Shown here: positions 1 to 33,720 of the stretch, in pieces
How the letters are laid out: each line of letters begins with the position of its first letter
Position numbering within the stretch: the first letter of the stretch is position 1
Assembly: GCA_037577475.1 (NCBI GenBank)
Contig: CM075193.1
Location: 742,501-806,500 of the forward strand
Length of the DNA: 64,000 bases
Direction: 5' to 3'
DNA from: Chaunax sp. Z400
Lineage: Eukaryota > Chordata > Actinopteri > Lophiiformes > Chaunacidae
Notes under the pieces: model-generated
Database searches by the model: none
The model's input: the letters and a program-made list of their open reading frames with translations, nothing else
What the model was told of the DNA's origin: nothing
Translations under genes and position numbers: made by a program

Positions 1-876
1 AATTTTAACATTTCCAATCATTTTCATATATTTCATTGTTTTTTTTCATACTTTTCAGACTTCATTAGTCTGATTCAACTTTTTCAGGCAGCATTGCAGT
101 CTAATACCAGCTTTTCAGCATGAAGCATTCACATCCGCAATATCTTCAGAAATTGCTTCTCTAGTTGTAAATAGAAATGATTAATTTATGTCTTATTTGT
201 ATACATAATATAAATAAATAGAAAATATTTCCTTTAATTTTTCCATATTTTGATATTCTGTATACTATTGTTTGTTTTCATGTTTTGCTATTTTATCTAT
301 TTAATGTATTGTATATATTATATTTTTATGTTTCATTTTGATCAATATGACAGAGAAAAAGTCAAATTTGTATTTTTTTAATCAAAGTAATTTGAAAAAT
401 GTATCTATAAATTAAATTTAAAAAACAGCGTTTAAATAAGACTTCATATTACAATTAATTATTTAAAATTATGTCAATATGTAATTGATAATAAATCACT
501 ACATTTTTTTATTTGAAATGTTTCCATATTTTGATATTGTATATATTTGACATGTTTAAGACTTTAGTAAACAATCCATCAACATGAGTAAATAAAATAA
601 AATAAAACAAAATAAATAAAATAAAATAAAAGTCTCTTCCCACATTGCTCGAGGACAAATGGGAGCCTTGTCCTTGGAAAGCTGGGATGGTGACTGTTGA
701 TATAAAACACTTTGTTTTATTAAACAAATTTTAAATATTTGAATAATTATTTATATATAATAATAATCTAAATAAAATGTAAATAATAACTTTAAATATT
801 TTATTAAAATATTATATTGTATGTAAAGTGAATTTAAGAAGTGAAGAGGGAGAGAATAAGGATTTTCAGCTTCTAC
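1..876. other. AT-rich psd intron
   Basis: No exon seen. A simple TAAAA-type repeat lies near 592-628. A fragment GGACAAATGGGAGCCT (about 653-668) recurs at about 60007. Confidence 0.6.
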
Positions 877-1083
877 CTTCTTCTTGCGGCTCCGTCGGTG
901 CTGCTGTCCGTCCTGAGTTTTCCCCAGCAGGTCAGGGAAGGCCAGCGGCTTCAGGGAGCGAGAGCGGGGGGTTCTGGGATACCTGAATGGGTCGGCGTCC
1001 CTCGAGTCTCGTCCGCTGCGGACAGAGCAGAGCGACCGCGACCGCATGCGGCCGGACGAGTGGATGCTGTTGACGCCGATCAT
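877..1083 (-). CDS. psd: Candidate alternative first coding exon of psd, downstream of Sec7
   Basis: An open frame of 69 codons from ATG 1083, preceded in frame by a TGA 24 bases upstream, ends at donor AAGAAG|GTAGAAG after 877. It is an Arg/Ser-rich basic peptide (MIGVNSIHSSGRMRSRSL..., ending RRSRKKK) in GC-rich, exon-like sequence within an AT-rich background. The exon ends in phase 0, which matches the phase left by the last Sec7 exon at 4868. It could therefore replace the whole Sec7 part and join the PH and C-terminal exons left of the window. Short EFA6A forms lacking Sec7 have been described in mammals; that this is the fish counterpart is inference. It could also belong to an unrelated gene. 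Confidence 0.5.
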
Positions 1084-1974
1084 TGCGATGATTTGATTGG
1101 GACTTCAGTTCAGTGGAAGTGAAAAAAGTCTTAAAGCGTCCCACAGAGAAGTGTCCTGTAGGAGGCGACAACCTCTAAATCCCCTCCAAATATTTAACAA
1201 ATCTCAGTTGTCTGAGCGACCAAACTGGAAGTTTGTATGAACGGCTCAGTCCAGGTTTCTCTGGAAACAGATCCAACTCCACTTTGACAAGTTGGATTTT
1301 AGATTTTAAGTTTTCCAAAATGGAAATTTGACAACTTCAGCATGAATTTATTTTGTTTAAATAGAAGAGCTGCTTGAGAGCAGACGGAATAAATGGTGTC
1401 CTCAGTGGAGCTCAGCCTGCTGTATTATGGATCTATTCATTATGCATAAAAACATAGCAGAGGCTCATCCAGTATAGAATCCTACAGGCTGACAGCTGTA
1501 GGCTCACTCAGGTGTCTGGAGGCAAAAAACCACAAAAACCACAAAGACGCTGCTGATAAACCGCAAAAGAAAAAAAACCTATACTTAGACAACTGTTTGT
1601 TGATCAAATTGAGCCTAAGAGTAAATTATTTACAATATTAGCTTGACATAATAATTAGGACATATTTCCATCCTTCAAAAATACAGCTAAACCTGAAATA
1701 AATTAAATGATTGATGGAGATCATGTGACAAATATAACTTTTAAAAGAAACCAGGAAGAAAAAATTTAATATTTTAAATCATTAAGATTTGAAGCTTTAA
1801 TTTTGTTTTCCAATTGAAGTCAACTTTGATTGAATTCTTGAAATTCAACAGCTCAGAGCTTCAAACCAACACAAACACTCAAACTGTCTGAATTTAATCC
1901 CTCAGAAAACCCCAGTCTTCTTCTTCTTCCTCTTTGTCCTCTTCTTCCTCTGATTTAACAGCTTTCCAAAATGT
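1084..1974. other. psd intron, no gene seen
   Basis: Ordinary AT-rich sequence, possibly leader or promoter for the 1083-877 exon. No coding or repeat signal recognised. Confidence 0.5.
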
Positions 1975-2560
1975 TGTCAAACTGGCGGTTGAAAGCAGCC
2001 TCCTGAGCCGGTGACAATGGCGGCGGCGGAGGAAAATCCCTGGACTGCAAATAAAGCTGCGTGACGGAGGAAACGCATCAGCAGCTCATCCAAAACAAAA
2101 AGAAAAGAAGAAGAAAAGAAGTGAAGCTGGGGCGAGCGAGCACACCCACACATGCAGACAGAGAAAGAGAGAGAGAGCACCCCAAAACTGGCGTCAGCTC
2201 CCTCCTGAGACAATGGAGGGATGATGAAGGAGGAGAGGAAAAGAGGAGAGTTCCTCCTGTTGCACTCTGGGAAAAAAAGCGCGAATCCCTCTCTCCTCTT
2301 CCTCACTCACACTCTTCCTCTCTTCTTCTCCTTTGCTCTTGTTGCCGTCTTCGTCCTGCAGGAGAATCCCTCCGTCAGGTGAGCTCACTCCTACTCCTCC
2401 TCTTCTTCTCCTCTCTGCTGAACTGTTGAGGCTCGCCCTCCCTCCTCTCTCTCCTCTCATTCTCTCCCCTCGCTCTCTCAATGCGCATTTTCTCTCAGTG
2501 GCAACAGCCAATGAGACCAGGGATGGGTGCTCTGGCCCGCCCCCTGCTTTCCTCAGAGCT
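1975..2560. promoter_or_regulatory. GC-richer, promoter-like block in psd intron
   Basis: This block stands out from AT-rich surroundings. It has CpGs, a GC box (CCCGCCCCC, near 2538), a CCAAT-type site (AGCCAATGAG, near 2507), long CT/GA tracts and a GGCGGCGGCGG run near 2019. A strong plus-strand donor (GTCAG|GTGAGC, near 2379) and a minus-strand donor (AGT|GTGAGTGAGG, near 2310) are both present, so direction is unclear. On the minus strand it would feed the 1083-877 exon. No convincing protein is encoded; open frames here are low-complexity. Confidence 0.4.
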
Positions 2561-2599
2561 GTCAATCACGAAGACTCAGAGCTGAATGTGATGCAGATG

Positions 2600-3720
2600 A
2601 AACATTAAAACAGTGACTCAGACTTTCATCATATTTACTAAAGATGACGAAGCACTTTTATTTAAAACAATTCACAGTGAAGCTGCTCTACTCTCATTAT
2701 TTCAGTTTTAATTGTTAATATTTAATACCCATACATTTATTATCTTTATATTTTTGAATATTATTTTTTTATTCCGTTTTACATATTATAAAATATTTTA
2801 GATTTAATTTGAAATTATTTTCTATTTTACATACAAATAAAATAGGAATATTATTAAACATAAATTAACTAAATAAATAGATTAAAATTAATTTAAAAAT
2901 AAACCTTTTGCTTTTTTAATTTTACATTTTTTCATACATTGAATTTCTGTTTATTTGACATAATTTCTCCATGGGTGTTGGTTCATATATTTAAATCTAA
3001 ATGTATTTCTGTTCTTTGTTTATAAAATAGAAATAAATGTAAACATACAGGATATACATACATACACATATGAATAAATGTAATTTTTTTTCGAATTTAC
3101 ATATTCCTGTATATTGAATATATTTCATTTTCATTTTAATGTTTTGGAATTTTATAAATTAAATGCATTCTAATACAATTGTTCTATGTTTTCATCCATT
3201 TCTATGTATGTAATAACATTTTTGACAGTCATAAAACATACATATTTTTTTCAGATGGGTGCACAGATGGAGCAAGTCCAACTTAGGTTCTTAGACTACA
3301 TCTGTTAATGCATGTTTCCACCCAGCCGTGGTCAGGCCACAGTTTGTGTTTGTGTTTCATTCACTTGTCCCCATAGAGCTCCTCTCCGGATCAGGAGCCA
3401 CTTTGAGGCTTTCTCGGCTGCTTCTATGGTGTTCTGGCTCTGCTCCCCTATGAACATGCCTGTGGCTGCTCTCCTGCCTTGATGAAAACCGTTGAGTGGG
3501 TGGTGTGTGTTTGGCTGTAGCTGTTGATTCTCTTGCTGATAGCTGCTGCAATAGGTTTCAGCACCCGATAATTCTCAGACCAGATCTTCCAGAGTTACTT
3601 GAGTAGCAATGGACAGTTCTTGTACACCCTGTACGGGACTCCACTCGGTTCAAAACCTCCTGGACTTGTTTTAGGAGTGGCTCCTTGATGTTGAAGTCCT
3701 TTTTGGGAGGTGGTGGGTCT
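2600..3720. other. psd intron, no gene seen
   Basis: 2600-3250 is very AT-rich. 3250-3720 is mixed sequence of repeat character with no recognised family. Confidence 0.5.
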
Positions 3721-3724
3721 ATGA

Positions 3725-3950
3725 GGATGTCGCTACTGGTCCAAAACTGATCTGAAACTGGTCCAAAACTGATCTGAAACTGGTCCAAAACTGGTCTGAA
3801 ACTGATCTGAAACGGGTCCAAAACTGATCTGAAATTTGTCCAAAAGTCCCAAACTGGTCTGAAACGGGTCCAAAACGGGTCAGAAACTTGTCTAAAACTG
3901 GTCCGAAACTGGTCTGAGACTTGTCCAAACTGGTCTGAAACCGGTGCGAG
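3725..3950 (+). repeat. Minisatellite of about 22-bp units
   Basis: Repeated CTGGTCCAAAACTGATCTGA with variants. Open frames on the minus strand (VSDQF, FWTSF) are by-products of the repeat. Confidence 0.8.
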
Positions 3951-3984
3951 ACTGATGAAGATGGTGGATGAAAATGTGGAAGAA

Positions 3985-4325
3985 ACCGGAGCTGGTCTTA
4001 AATGGCAGCAGGCGTACTCTGCAACGATTCGGTACTCTCCGTTTGTCCCTTCATCCTCAGGAAAAAGATTCAGGACCACCAAACCCGGACTAACAGACTG
4101 AGGAACAGCTTCTTTCTCAGTGCTGGAGCCTCCATCACTCCCTCCTCCACAACACATACACACACACCCTCCTGGATTTATCCTGGACTATTTCACTGTA
4201 CACCTGCTGCTGCCGTCTGTTTATCAACTTATATCGTCTTATTTATTCTTAGTGTCATTTGTCACTGGTTTTCATACTTTTATGGGTGCCAGGACATTTG
4301 ATAATAAAACAATGTGGATGTGAAA
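3985..4325 (+). mobile_element. LINE 3' end fragment
   Basis: FILRKKIQDHQTRTNRLRNS resembles the C-terminus of teleost LINE ORF2. It is followed by a 3' UTR ending in GCCAGGACATTTGATAATAA. The ORF beyond NSFF is frameshifted. Confidence 0.6.
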
Positions 4326-4540
4326 AAACTGACGTCAGTCAGAAAAGAGCGATGACATAACAATTTGTGATTTTTTAAGTTTCTTCCAATTCTCAGTGTT
4401 TCCACTGTTTATTTTATTTAGTTATAATTCATGCTGTTCTTTCATCAATATCTTTAGCTTCCTCTCAGTCAGAGCTGCTGCCCACACACACACTGCACCA
4501 ATGGTGTCAAACCAGCTACACACACTCCAACAGAGAGAGA

Positions 4541-4544
4541 TGAC

Positions 4545-4581
<37 letters not shown>
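4541..4581 (+). repeat. (ATG)n microsatellite
   Basis: About 13 GAT/ATG units in the psd intron; it accounts for the poly-M and poly-I frames seen here. Confidence 0.9.
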
Positions 4582-4584
<3 letters not shown>

Positions 4585-4867
4585 GTGAAGAGGTGACGCA
4601 AATTCATGCTGATTACTCCGAGGCTGAGACGGAAAAACGGAGATGGAAACAAAAGAGTGGGAGAAGCACACACACACTCACAGACAACACACATACAAGA
4701 ACACACACTCTTTCAGCTGGCGGTCATAAAGAGCTCAAGTTAACACATCTCCCATTTTTCTGCTCTGACAATCACGAGCCAAGGATCCCTGTGTGTGTGC
4801 GAGTGTGTGTGTTTATGTAAGCACGTTGTGTAATTGTCTCTCTGTGTGTGTGTCTTGTGTGTCTTAC

Positions 4868-27225
<22,358 letters not shown>

Positions 27226-27267
27226 GCTGGCACCTAATCCTGATGCTCCTTTTTCTGTGAACCTTCA

Positions 27268-27369
27268 CTATTTGTGCAAAGGATCCTTTGACGTCCTGGT
27301 ACCCAGTACAGCACCAAACTGCTTGATGAGGGTCAGAGGTGGAACTGAACTACCAGGTCTGTCCTCCAT
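27268..27369 (-). other. Upstream open reading frame in psd leader
   Basis: ATG at 27369 opens a 33-codon frame (MEDRPGSSVPPLTLIKQF...) that stops at 27268, 42 bases before the main ATG. A second frame from ATG 27378 overlaps it and stops sooner. Both lie within the leader of the exon starting at 27389. Such frames commonly reduce translation of the main frame; whether these do is not known. Confidence 0.5.
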
Positions 27370-27389
27370 CGATTTGTCATCTCTTCAAC

Positions 27390-30300
27390 CTGCATCAAGA
27401 AGCAGGAATGAGACAAAGTTAATATTACTGATTAGTTAATATTTCAGTTCATCATCTACAGACACTAATAAGTCAAGCTCACAAACTCCTTTTCATGACA
27501 CTCAATCACAAAAAACAAAAAAACACAATACAACAGAAACAAACTAGATAACCTCTCAAGAAATGTTGAGTGTCTGATGCTTGGTGTGAAAAATGAAGTA
27601 GAAGTTGAAGTAGGAGTAGTCGGAGTAGTAGTAGTAGAATCAAGTAGAAGAATCAACCAAGGGCAACATAATCATCCTAATCAAGGGTCCTTTTGGAGCA
27701 ACTATGGTGCTTTAGATGTTTTAAGGGTCATGTACGAGGTTCTAGTGGTCATGTGCGAGGTTCTATCTATCCTTTAATAGGTTCTAGTGATCACTGATTG
27801 GTCTAATGGTTTATTAAGGGACTCTAGTGGTCACCTACTAGGTTTTAAGGGTTTGTTAATAGGTTCTAGTGGCCACTGAGAGAGATCAATGAGTTCAATC
27901 AATCTAACCAAGCCAAAACCAATATTTTGGTCATTTCCTCTTATTTCTCTTTTTTTTATGTTTTAATCAACAAAGTTATAAATTAATCTGTAGATAAGAG
28001 GCCTGCTGCTGTCTCAGAGTGTCTTTACCCTCTGAAAAGGTCAAAGGTAATTACATGTCCATTCATGTCTTTTGTTCCACCTTCTACCTGCTGTTTGTGG
28101 TTGTATCCATCTATTTCTACTGTGTGCTGCGTGTTTCCATCTGTTTGTCCATTTTATTGTAAATCTTCCTCAGATGGCTCGGATCATGAAGAGTCACACA
28201 AACACATGGGGATGCCAGGGAAGCCAAAACGCGAGACCCTTCTCTTCACTATCTATTTTTAGTCACTATTGGAGCAATACATGCGTTTTTGCATTCAGAA
28301 ATAATAATATACAATATATCTGAGTTACTTAATTGAAATCAGGATTATTATTATGGAAATGTATTATGATGTATGAAATGTCACTCTAAAAGTTATTAAG
28401 TTATTTATTCTAAGGTATAGTTTGTTTTGAATTAAGAATGATAATCTTTTCAGTTACCTGTAGTCAGTGAGTGACGTAAGCTTTGCTACTCCTTGTTTCT
28501 ACGTCATCAAGATGCACGTGTAAACTATAAGTGACTGATTGAATCGTTTTGTTCTTTTGAACGGTGGAGAGCAACATTTTTCCAACCTCACGTACCTGTA
28601 GACCGCAATATAGGCAGAAAATTATCATTTTGAGTTTATTTTGTTATATTGGAAAAGTCAACCCGGTTTATGTGTAAATAAACACGCTTCATTTGTTTAC
28701 CCATACTTCCGTGAGGGCTTTAACTTGAACATGTGTGTCGGCAACGCCCCATGCAACCTCCGCTGGCTGAGAAGAAACCAAATTGTTTAGCCAGCACAGT
28801 CACTGATGCCAGTGGTACTTGAGGAGCTTCTATGGTTCTTTGGGATGCTTTTGAGGACAAATAAGTTCCAGTGGCCATCAAGGTAACTCAGAGCAGTGAC
28901 GTCTGAGATGATCTAAATCAGGATCTGACTCTGGATCAGTCCGTCCTGTGTGGATCTGGGACACACTAACTGCTTTCACACAGCCTGGTCAAAGCGGAAT
29001 TGTGCGCCTTTATGCCACCCCACCATTTTGTATAAACGCAATGAAGGCGTAATGAGAGGTCTGAGGTAGTAACAGCGCAGAATCAGACAATTGTGTGAAC
29101 GCAAGGCAGTAGGATGGGGTTAGACATTTGCACAGCGTGTTATGAGACCCACAACCGGAAGATTTATAAAGTAGCAAGTAGCAGTTAGCAGCTAACTCAA
29201 AGTAGACAACAACATTGGGTTGACCGCTTGAGGTCCGGGAACGCCTTACCCTCCAAACAGAGCATGAAATCAACCGCCATATGACAGGGAAGCTAAATGA
29301 TTGTTGCTGTTGTGTCATTTCTGCTTAACGCTGATGTAAAATGTCACATTAGACACCGATGATGTGTTATGACACCTTTGTTTTGCTCAGATTAAACAAA
29401 TGCGTCATAAAGACAGGTCTCTAACATTTAATCTATTTCTAGTTTAATGCTTTCTTGGACTGATTAATGTTCTATCGACCTGCTTTAAGTTGTCTTGTCA
29501 ATAACTAAGTTAACATATGTTGTGGATACACATATTTTAAATACATACACATATTTTGTTTTTAAGATATATGCCTACCCAGGACTAAACATATAAAACT
29601 AAATAATTACTAATGAGTGAAGTTGTTCTTTAGGCCTTCATCTGTTAAATAAATTGACAGTGGGACACCTAAATTCATCCTTTTATCATTTATCAATTGA
29701 TCATTTCATGGTTTGGAACAGGGGATCTCAAAGTGTTGCCAGTGGGCCAGTAGCAGCCCTCAGAAATTTTTTTGTGACATGAGATGCAAGGATTATATTT
29801 TACTCGTTCCAGTCAAATAAAATACTGCGTCACACTGCTTAACAAGCATTTGTCAGGTTGATAATGACAACTTGTAGTAAGCTACTGTTTGTATAGCCAC
29901 TAATGGCATCTGTTCTGTCATCAGTGAAGCTGTCAGTCATGAAATATTAGCTGATGATTGATTGTCATTCCAATAATTGAGATTTGATTGTCCTCTTCTT
30001 CTTTAAGTGTCTTATTCTGTTCATTTAATCCACCCTTATGGAATCAATTTAATCATAGTGTCATAATACAAATACTCATGAAGAAGAAGAGACATTTGTT
30101 GGCACTGTAACGTTTAAATTTAGAATCTCATCTGAAAGCTTCAGTTACAGCCAATCACGTGGATGGCCCTGCAGCCGTCTGTCCCAGTTCAGTGAACTGG
30201 ATGTGGTGGTGGATCCATAGATGTTTTTAAGAGTTGTACTATTAGTAGTTTTCACCTTTCATCGGGCTCTGCTTCTTCTTTTTTTTACTCCAAAATAAGA

Positions 30301-30480
30301 CATTTCTGAGGCTACCTTCACATCACCACGATGAAGTGACAGACAGAACGACGGTGAGTTTTATCTGATGCTGAACTCTGAACTCAGTTTACAGCCACGT
30401 CACTAAAACACAACCCAAGACTCACTGCAACGGATTCAAAGAAAACTTTATTTAAAACCTCCGACACGAACAGATAAAAA
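27390..30480. other. psd 5' intron
   Basis: Loose repeats of AGGTTCTAGTGGTCA at 27735-27875. A hAT-like fragment (ACAGGGGATCTCAAAGTG) lies near 29718, plus the repeat at 28975. No exon. Confidence 0.45.
28975..29330 (+). repeat. Interspersed repeat with TTAGCAGCTA motif, copy 1
   Basis: Contains CAGTTAGCAGCTAACTC, CTTGAGGTCC, CCTTACCCTCCAA, AATCAACCGCCATATGACAG. Related copies are at 33455-33720 (same direction) and 34965-35250 (reverse). Class unknown. Confidence 0.55.
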
Positions 30481-30481
30481 T

Positions 30482-30598
30482 GTGTGTGTATGTGTGTGTG
30501 TGTGTGTGTCTGTATGTCAGGATGATAAGCACACAGTTAGGCCTACTTTTCCTGGACTGTTAATAGGATTCCCCCCCTCCCAGCATGCACTGCTCAAT

Positions 30599-30632
<34 letters not shown>
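30482..30632 (+). repeat. (TG)n and (CA)n microsatellite pair
   Basis: TG-rich 30482-30510 and CA-rich 30600-30632 face each other about 90 bp apart and could pair as a hairpin. The CA part lies just inside the candidate psd donor at 30644. Confidence 0.8.
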
Positions 30633-30644
30633 CTGTAACCTTAC

Positions 30645-30780
30645 CTGTGTGTCCTCTTCGTGTCCTAGCCACTGCAGCGATGTCTCCTGAGTTGCCGTGG
30701 TAACCTCCTCTCCTCTCTCGTCCTGTCACTCTTTCTCTCTCTCTGGTTTAGGGTAACCTTGTTTGATCCTCGTTTGCCCT
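30645..30780 (-). promoter_or_regulatory. psd: Candidate 5' untranslated exon or promoter of psd with X-box
   Basis: On the minus strand a consensus donor CACAG|GTAAGG ends at 30645. Just upstream lies GTTGCCGTGGTAAC (30691-30704), which fits the RFX-factor X-box pattern of two half-sites separated by two bases. The sequence beyond is GA/CT-rich. The only minus-strand gene downstream is psd, whose coding exon begins after an acceptor at 27389, so this is a reasonable leader exon. No start codon context or transcript data supports it further. Confidence 0.4.
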
Positions 30781-31597
30781 CCTCTCTCTCTGAACACTTG
30801 TTGTCTGCAGCAGAGCCGGCTCATCATCTCAGCTTCTCCTCCTCCTCTGGCTCCTCCTCTTCCTCCTCCTTACCCCTCCTCTTCCTCCATCTCCACTTCC
30901 CACATCTATCAATCAGCCCCCACCCCCTACTTCTATGCTGCCTGCCAGCCAATCCTATGGTCCACTGCCCACAGACCTGCCTCCTTCAGCCAACGAGGAT
31001 CAGCTCTGACAGATGGCAGGGCAGCACACAGCTTATTAGTGGGTGGTGGGCCGGGGGGGTGTATGGGGCGGTCAGAGGTTCTGCTGACTGGGTCAGAACT
31101 GTCTGCACTATGACAGCAGACATATCACCGGTCTGTGGTGAGTTCAATGTCTGTGTCATCACTAGTTTCCCACTGACACAGTCGTCATTTTCACATCCAC
31201 GTTGTTTTAGTATCAGATGTAGTTTAAGCATCAGATGTTGTTGCGTCCATCTGTGCCTCCATGTTATTGTTAAATTGAGGTGTGGTCAGCAGCATTGTTG
31301 GGGTGAGGCAGCAGAAAGTGACTGAACCATTGACCAATAAAAACCTGGTCTAAAGTCAATGCTGCAGTATTTTTACTGTTATTCAAAGGACGCATCAGAT
31401 GCACCTACATAGACGGCTTCGCAACGCACGTACACTCTGCTGGTTACACACTAGTGATGCATGGATCGGCTCTGACATCATCGCATTTTCATCCACACAA
31501 GTGAAGCAATGATTTTCTCTGATTTAGAGACAACCTCACATTCACCATCCTTCTGCCACAAACACTCACAAAGAAATAACTTGATACAAAACGTTTA

Positions 31598-31830
31598 TAA
31601 TGATAATAATGATACCTTTATTAGTCCCACATGGGGAAATTCTTTCTCTGCATTTGACCCATCCCTGAGGAGCAGTGGGCTGCCACTACACGCGGCGCCC
31701 GGGGAGCAAATTGGGGTTCAGTATCTTGCTCAAGGATACTTCAACTTGTGGACTTGCAGGGGCTGAGGATCGAACCACCGACCTTTTGTTCCGTGAACGA
31801 CCGCTCTACCCCCTGAGCCACAGCCGCCCC
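31598..31830 (-). mobile_element. tRNA-derived SINE
   Basis: Minus-strand head (31830 downward) has polymerase III boxes: A-like TGGCTCAGGGGGTAGAGCGG and B-like GGTTCGATCCT. The body runs to a tail GTGGGACTAATAAAGGTATC, then ATTATTATCATT. The tail is nearly the same as the 3' end of the LINE starting 140 bases away on the other strand. Another head copy is at 62846. Confidence 0.8.
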
Positions 31831-31973
31831 AAGGGATCAAGACATAATTAAGAATATGTTATAGACAGCGTTTCACAAAGTTAGAATGTTTCTCCTAATA
31901 CTAAAGCTCCTTCTCCGCAGCCTGTTCAAGGCAGGATTGTTATGCCTTTGCTGCACCTCACTGTCCTGACAAA

Positions 31974-33450
31974 GTGTTACGTGTGCGACTTACAACCAGG
32001 ATATTTACCATTTACCAGGTACCTGTCCCCAAGACTCCGCACCCCAAGGACCTCAACAGCTACAGGCCGGTGGCTCTAACATCCCACCTGATGAAGACCC
32101 TGGAGCGGCTGGTCCTTGTTCATCTCCGCCCCCTGGTGAGCCCAGCGATGGACCCGCTTCAGTTTGCCTACCAACCTGGCATCGGGGTGGACGACGCCGT
32201 CATCTTCCTACAACACCGAGCCCTCTCTCACCTGGAGAAGCCGGGAAGCACTGTGAGAATCATGTTCTTTGATTTCTCCAGTGCTTTCAACACAATACAG
32301 CCTCAGCTTCTGAAGGACAAGCTGGAGCACACCAGTGTGGACCAGCACCTCACATGCTGGATACTGGACTACCTCACCAACCGCCCACAGTATGTGAGGT
32401 CACGGGACTGTGTGTCCGACATGGTTGTCTGCAGTACGGGGGCCCCACAGGGAACGGTCCTGGCTCCGTTCCTCTTCACCCTCTACACTGCAGACTTCCA
32501 CTACAACTCACCCACCTGTCACCTGCAGTTCTCTGATGACTCTGCCATCGTCGGCCTCATCACAGATGGGGACGACAGGGAATACAGAGGACTGACGCAG
32601 GACTTTGTGGACTGGTGCCAGCGGAACCAACTCCAGATCAACACGGTGAAAACCAAGGAACTGGTGGTTGATTTCCGCAGGCACACACACTCCCCCCCGG
32701 ACCCGGTGAACATTCAGGGAACAGACATTGAGATGGATGCATCTTATAAGTACCTGGGTGTTCACCTGAACAATAAACTGGACTGGACAGACAATACCAC
32801 GGCACTTTAAAGGAAAGGCCAGAGCAGACTCTATCTGCTCAGGAGACTGAGGTCCTTTGGAGTGCAGGGAGCACTCCTCAAGACATTTTATGACACCGTG
32901 GTGGCATCAGCCATTTTTTATGGTGTGGTCTGCTGGGGCAGCGGCATCTCAGTGTCGGACAGGAAAAGACTCGACAAACTGATAAGGAAGGCCAGCTCTG
33001 TCCTGGGATGCCCCCTGGACCCAGTGGAGGTGGTGGGAGGAAGGAGGATGACAACTAAGCTGTCATCCATAATGGACAATCACTCCCACCCGATGCGGGA
33101 CCGAGTAACAGCACTGGAGAGCTCCTTCAGCGACAGGTTGCTTCACCCAAAGTGCGTGAAGGAGCGCTTTCACAAGTCTTTCCTTCCTGCAGCTGTTAGA
33201 CTATACAATCAGCACTGCTCCCAGTAGACCAAACAATTAGTAGTACTTGTGTGAATTACTGAGACACTTTTTTGTAATAGTACTGTGAAATATTTTTGAG
33301 ACACTTTACCCCCCTCCTTTATTGTATTGTATTTTTAATAATATTATTTCCCCTCTTCCTGCTGTGTTTTTGTACACTGTGCTGCTGCAATATTGTAAAT
33401 TTCCCCACTGTGGGACTAATAAAGGGATATCTTATCTATCTTATCTTATC
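31974..33450 (+). mobile_element. L2-type non-LTR retrotransposon, 5'-truncated, with nonsense mutation
   Basis: The C-terminal half of a reverse-transcriptase ORF: KDLNSYRPVALTSHLMKTLE, FDFSSAFNTIQPQLL, STGAPQGTVLAPFLFTLYTA, FSDDSAIVGL (the usual xADD box reads SDD), NQLQINTVKTKELVVDFRR, KYLGVHLNNKLDW. It is interrupted by TAA at 32808-32810, then continues RKGQSRLYLLRRLRSFGVQ to a natural stop near 33227. The 3' UTR ends in GTGGGACTAATAAAGGG and a short TATC/TTATC repeat (to about 33450), typical of L2/CR1-type tails. Inactive. Confidence 0.88.
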
Positions 33451-33454
33451 TTAT

Positions 33455-33720
33455 TTAAAAGTTAGCAGCTAGTAGCAGTTAGCAGCTACATCAAAGAAGA
33501 AGAAAATGTCTGCAGATTTGGGAGACAGGTTGAGGTCCAGGAGCTCCTTACCCTCCAATCAGAGGACAAAATCAACCACCATGTAACAGGGACGCTAAAT
33601 CATGTGATTCCATTGATTACAAAGTGCTGCTGGATGCCAATGATACCTCTTTAGCTTGCAGAAGGCCAGCATGCAAGTCATTGATCAGGACAGCGTAATG
33701 CATGAGACGCTTATGCTCTG
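33455..33720 (+). repeat. Interspersed repeat with TTAGCAGCTA motif, copy 2
   Basis: Directly follows the L2-type LINE tail. Shares GAAAATGTCTGCAGATT, CTCCTTACCCTCCAATCAG and ACAGGGACGCTAAAT with copies 1 and 3. Confidence 0.55.

Noticed and set aside
841..1122. Plus-strand frame with a signal-peptide-like start (MKRERIRIFSFYLLLAAP)
   Set aside because: It is the reverse of the better-supported minus-strand exon 1083-877 and has no donor, promoter or family match.
2061..2608. Several 90-120 codon frames on both strands
   Set aside because: All lie in CT/GA-rich low-complexity promoter-like DNA, with Ser/Leu or Glu/Arg runs and no family features.
3558..4163. 201-codon minus-strand frame
   Set aside because: Most of it is translation of the 22-bp minisatellite; flanks match no family and it overlaps a plus-strand LINE end.
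31750..31830. tRNA-like sequence
   Set aside because: Has A and B boxes but belongs to a SINE; no cloverleaf of a working tRNA was found.
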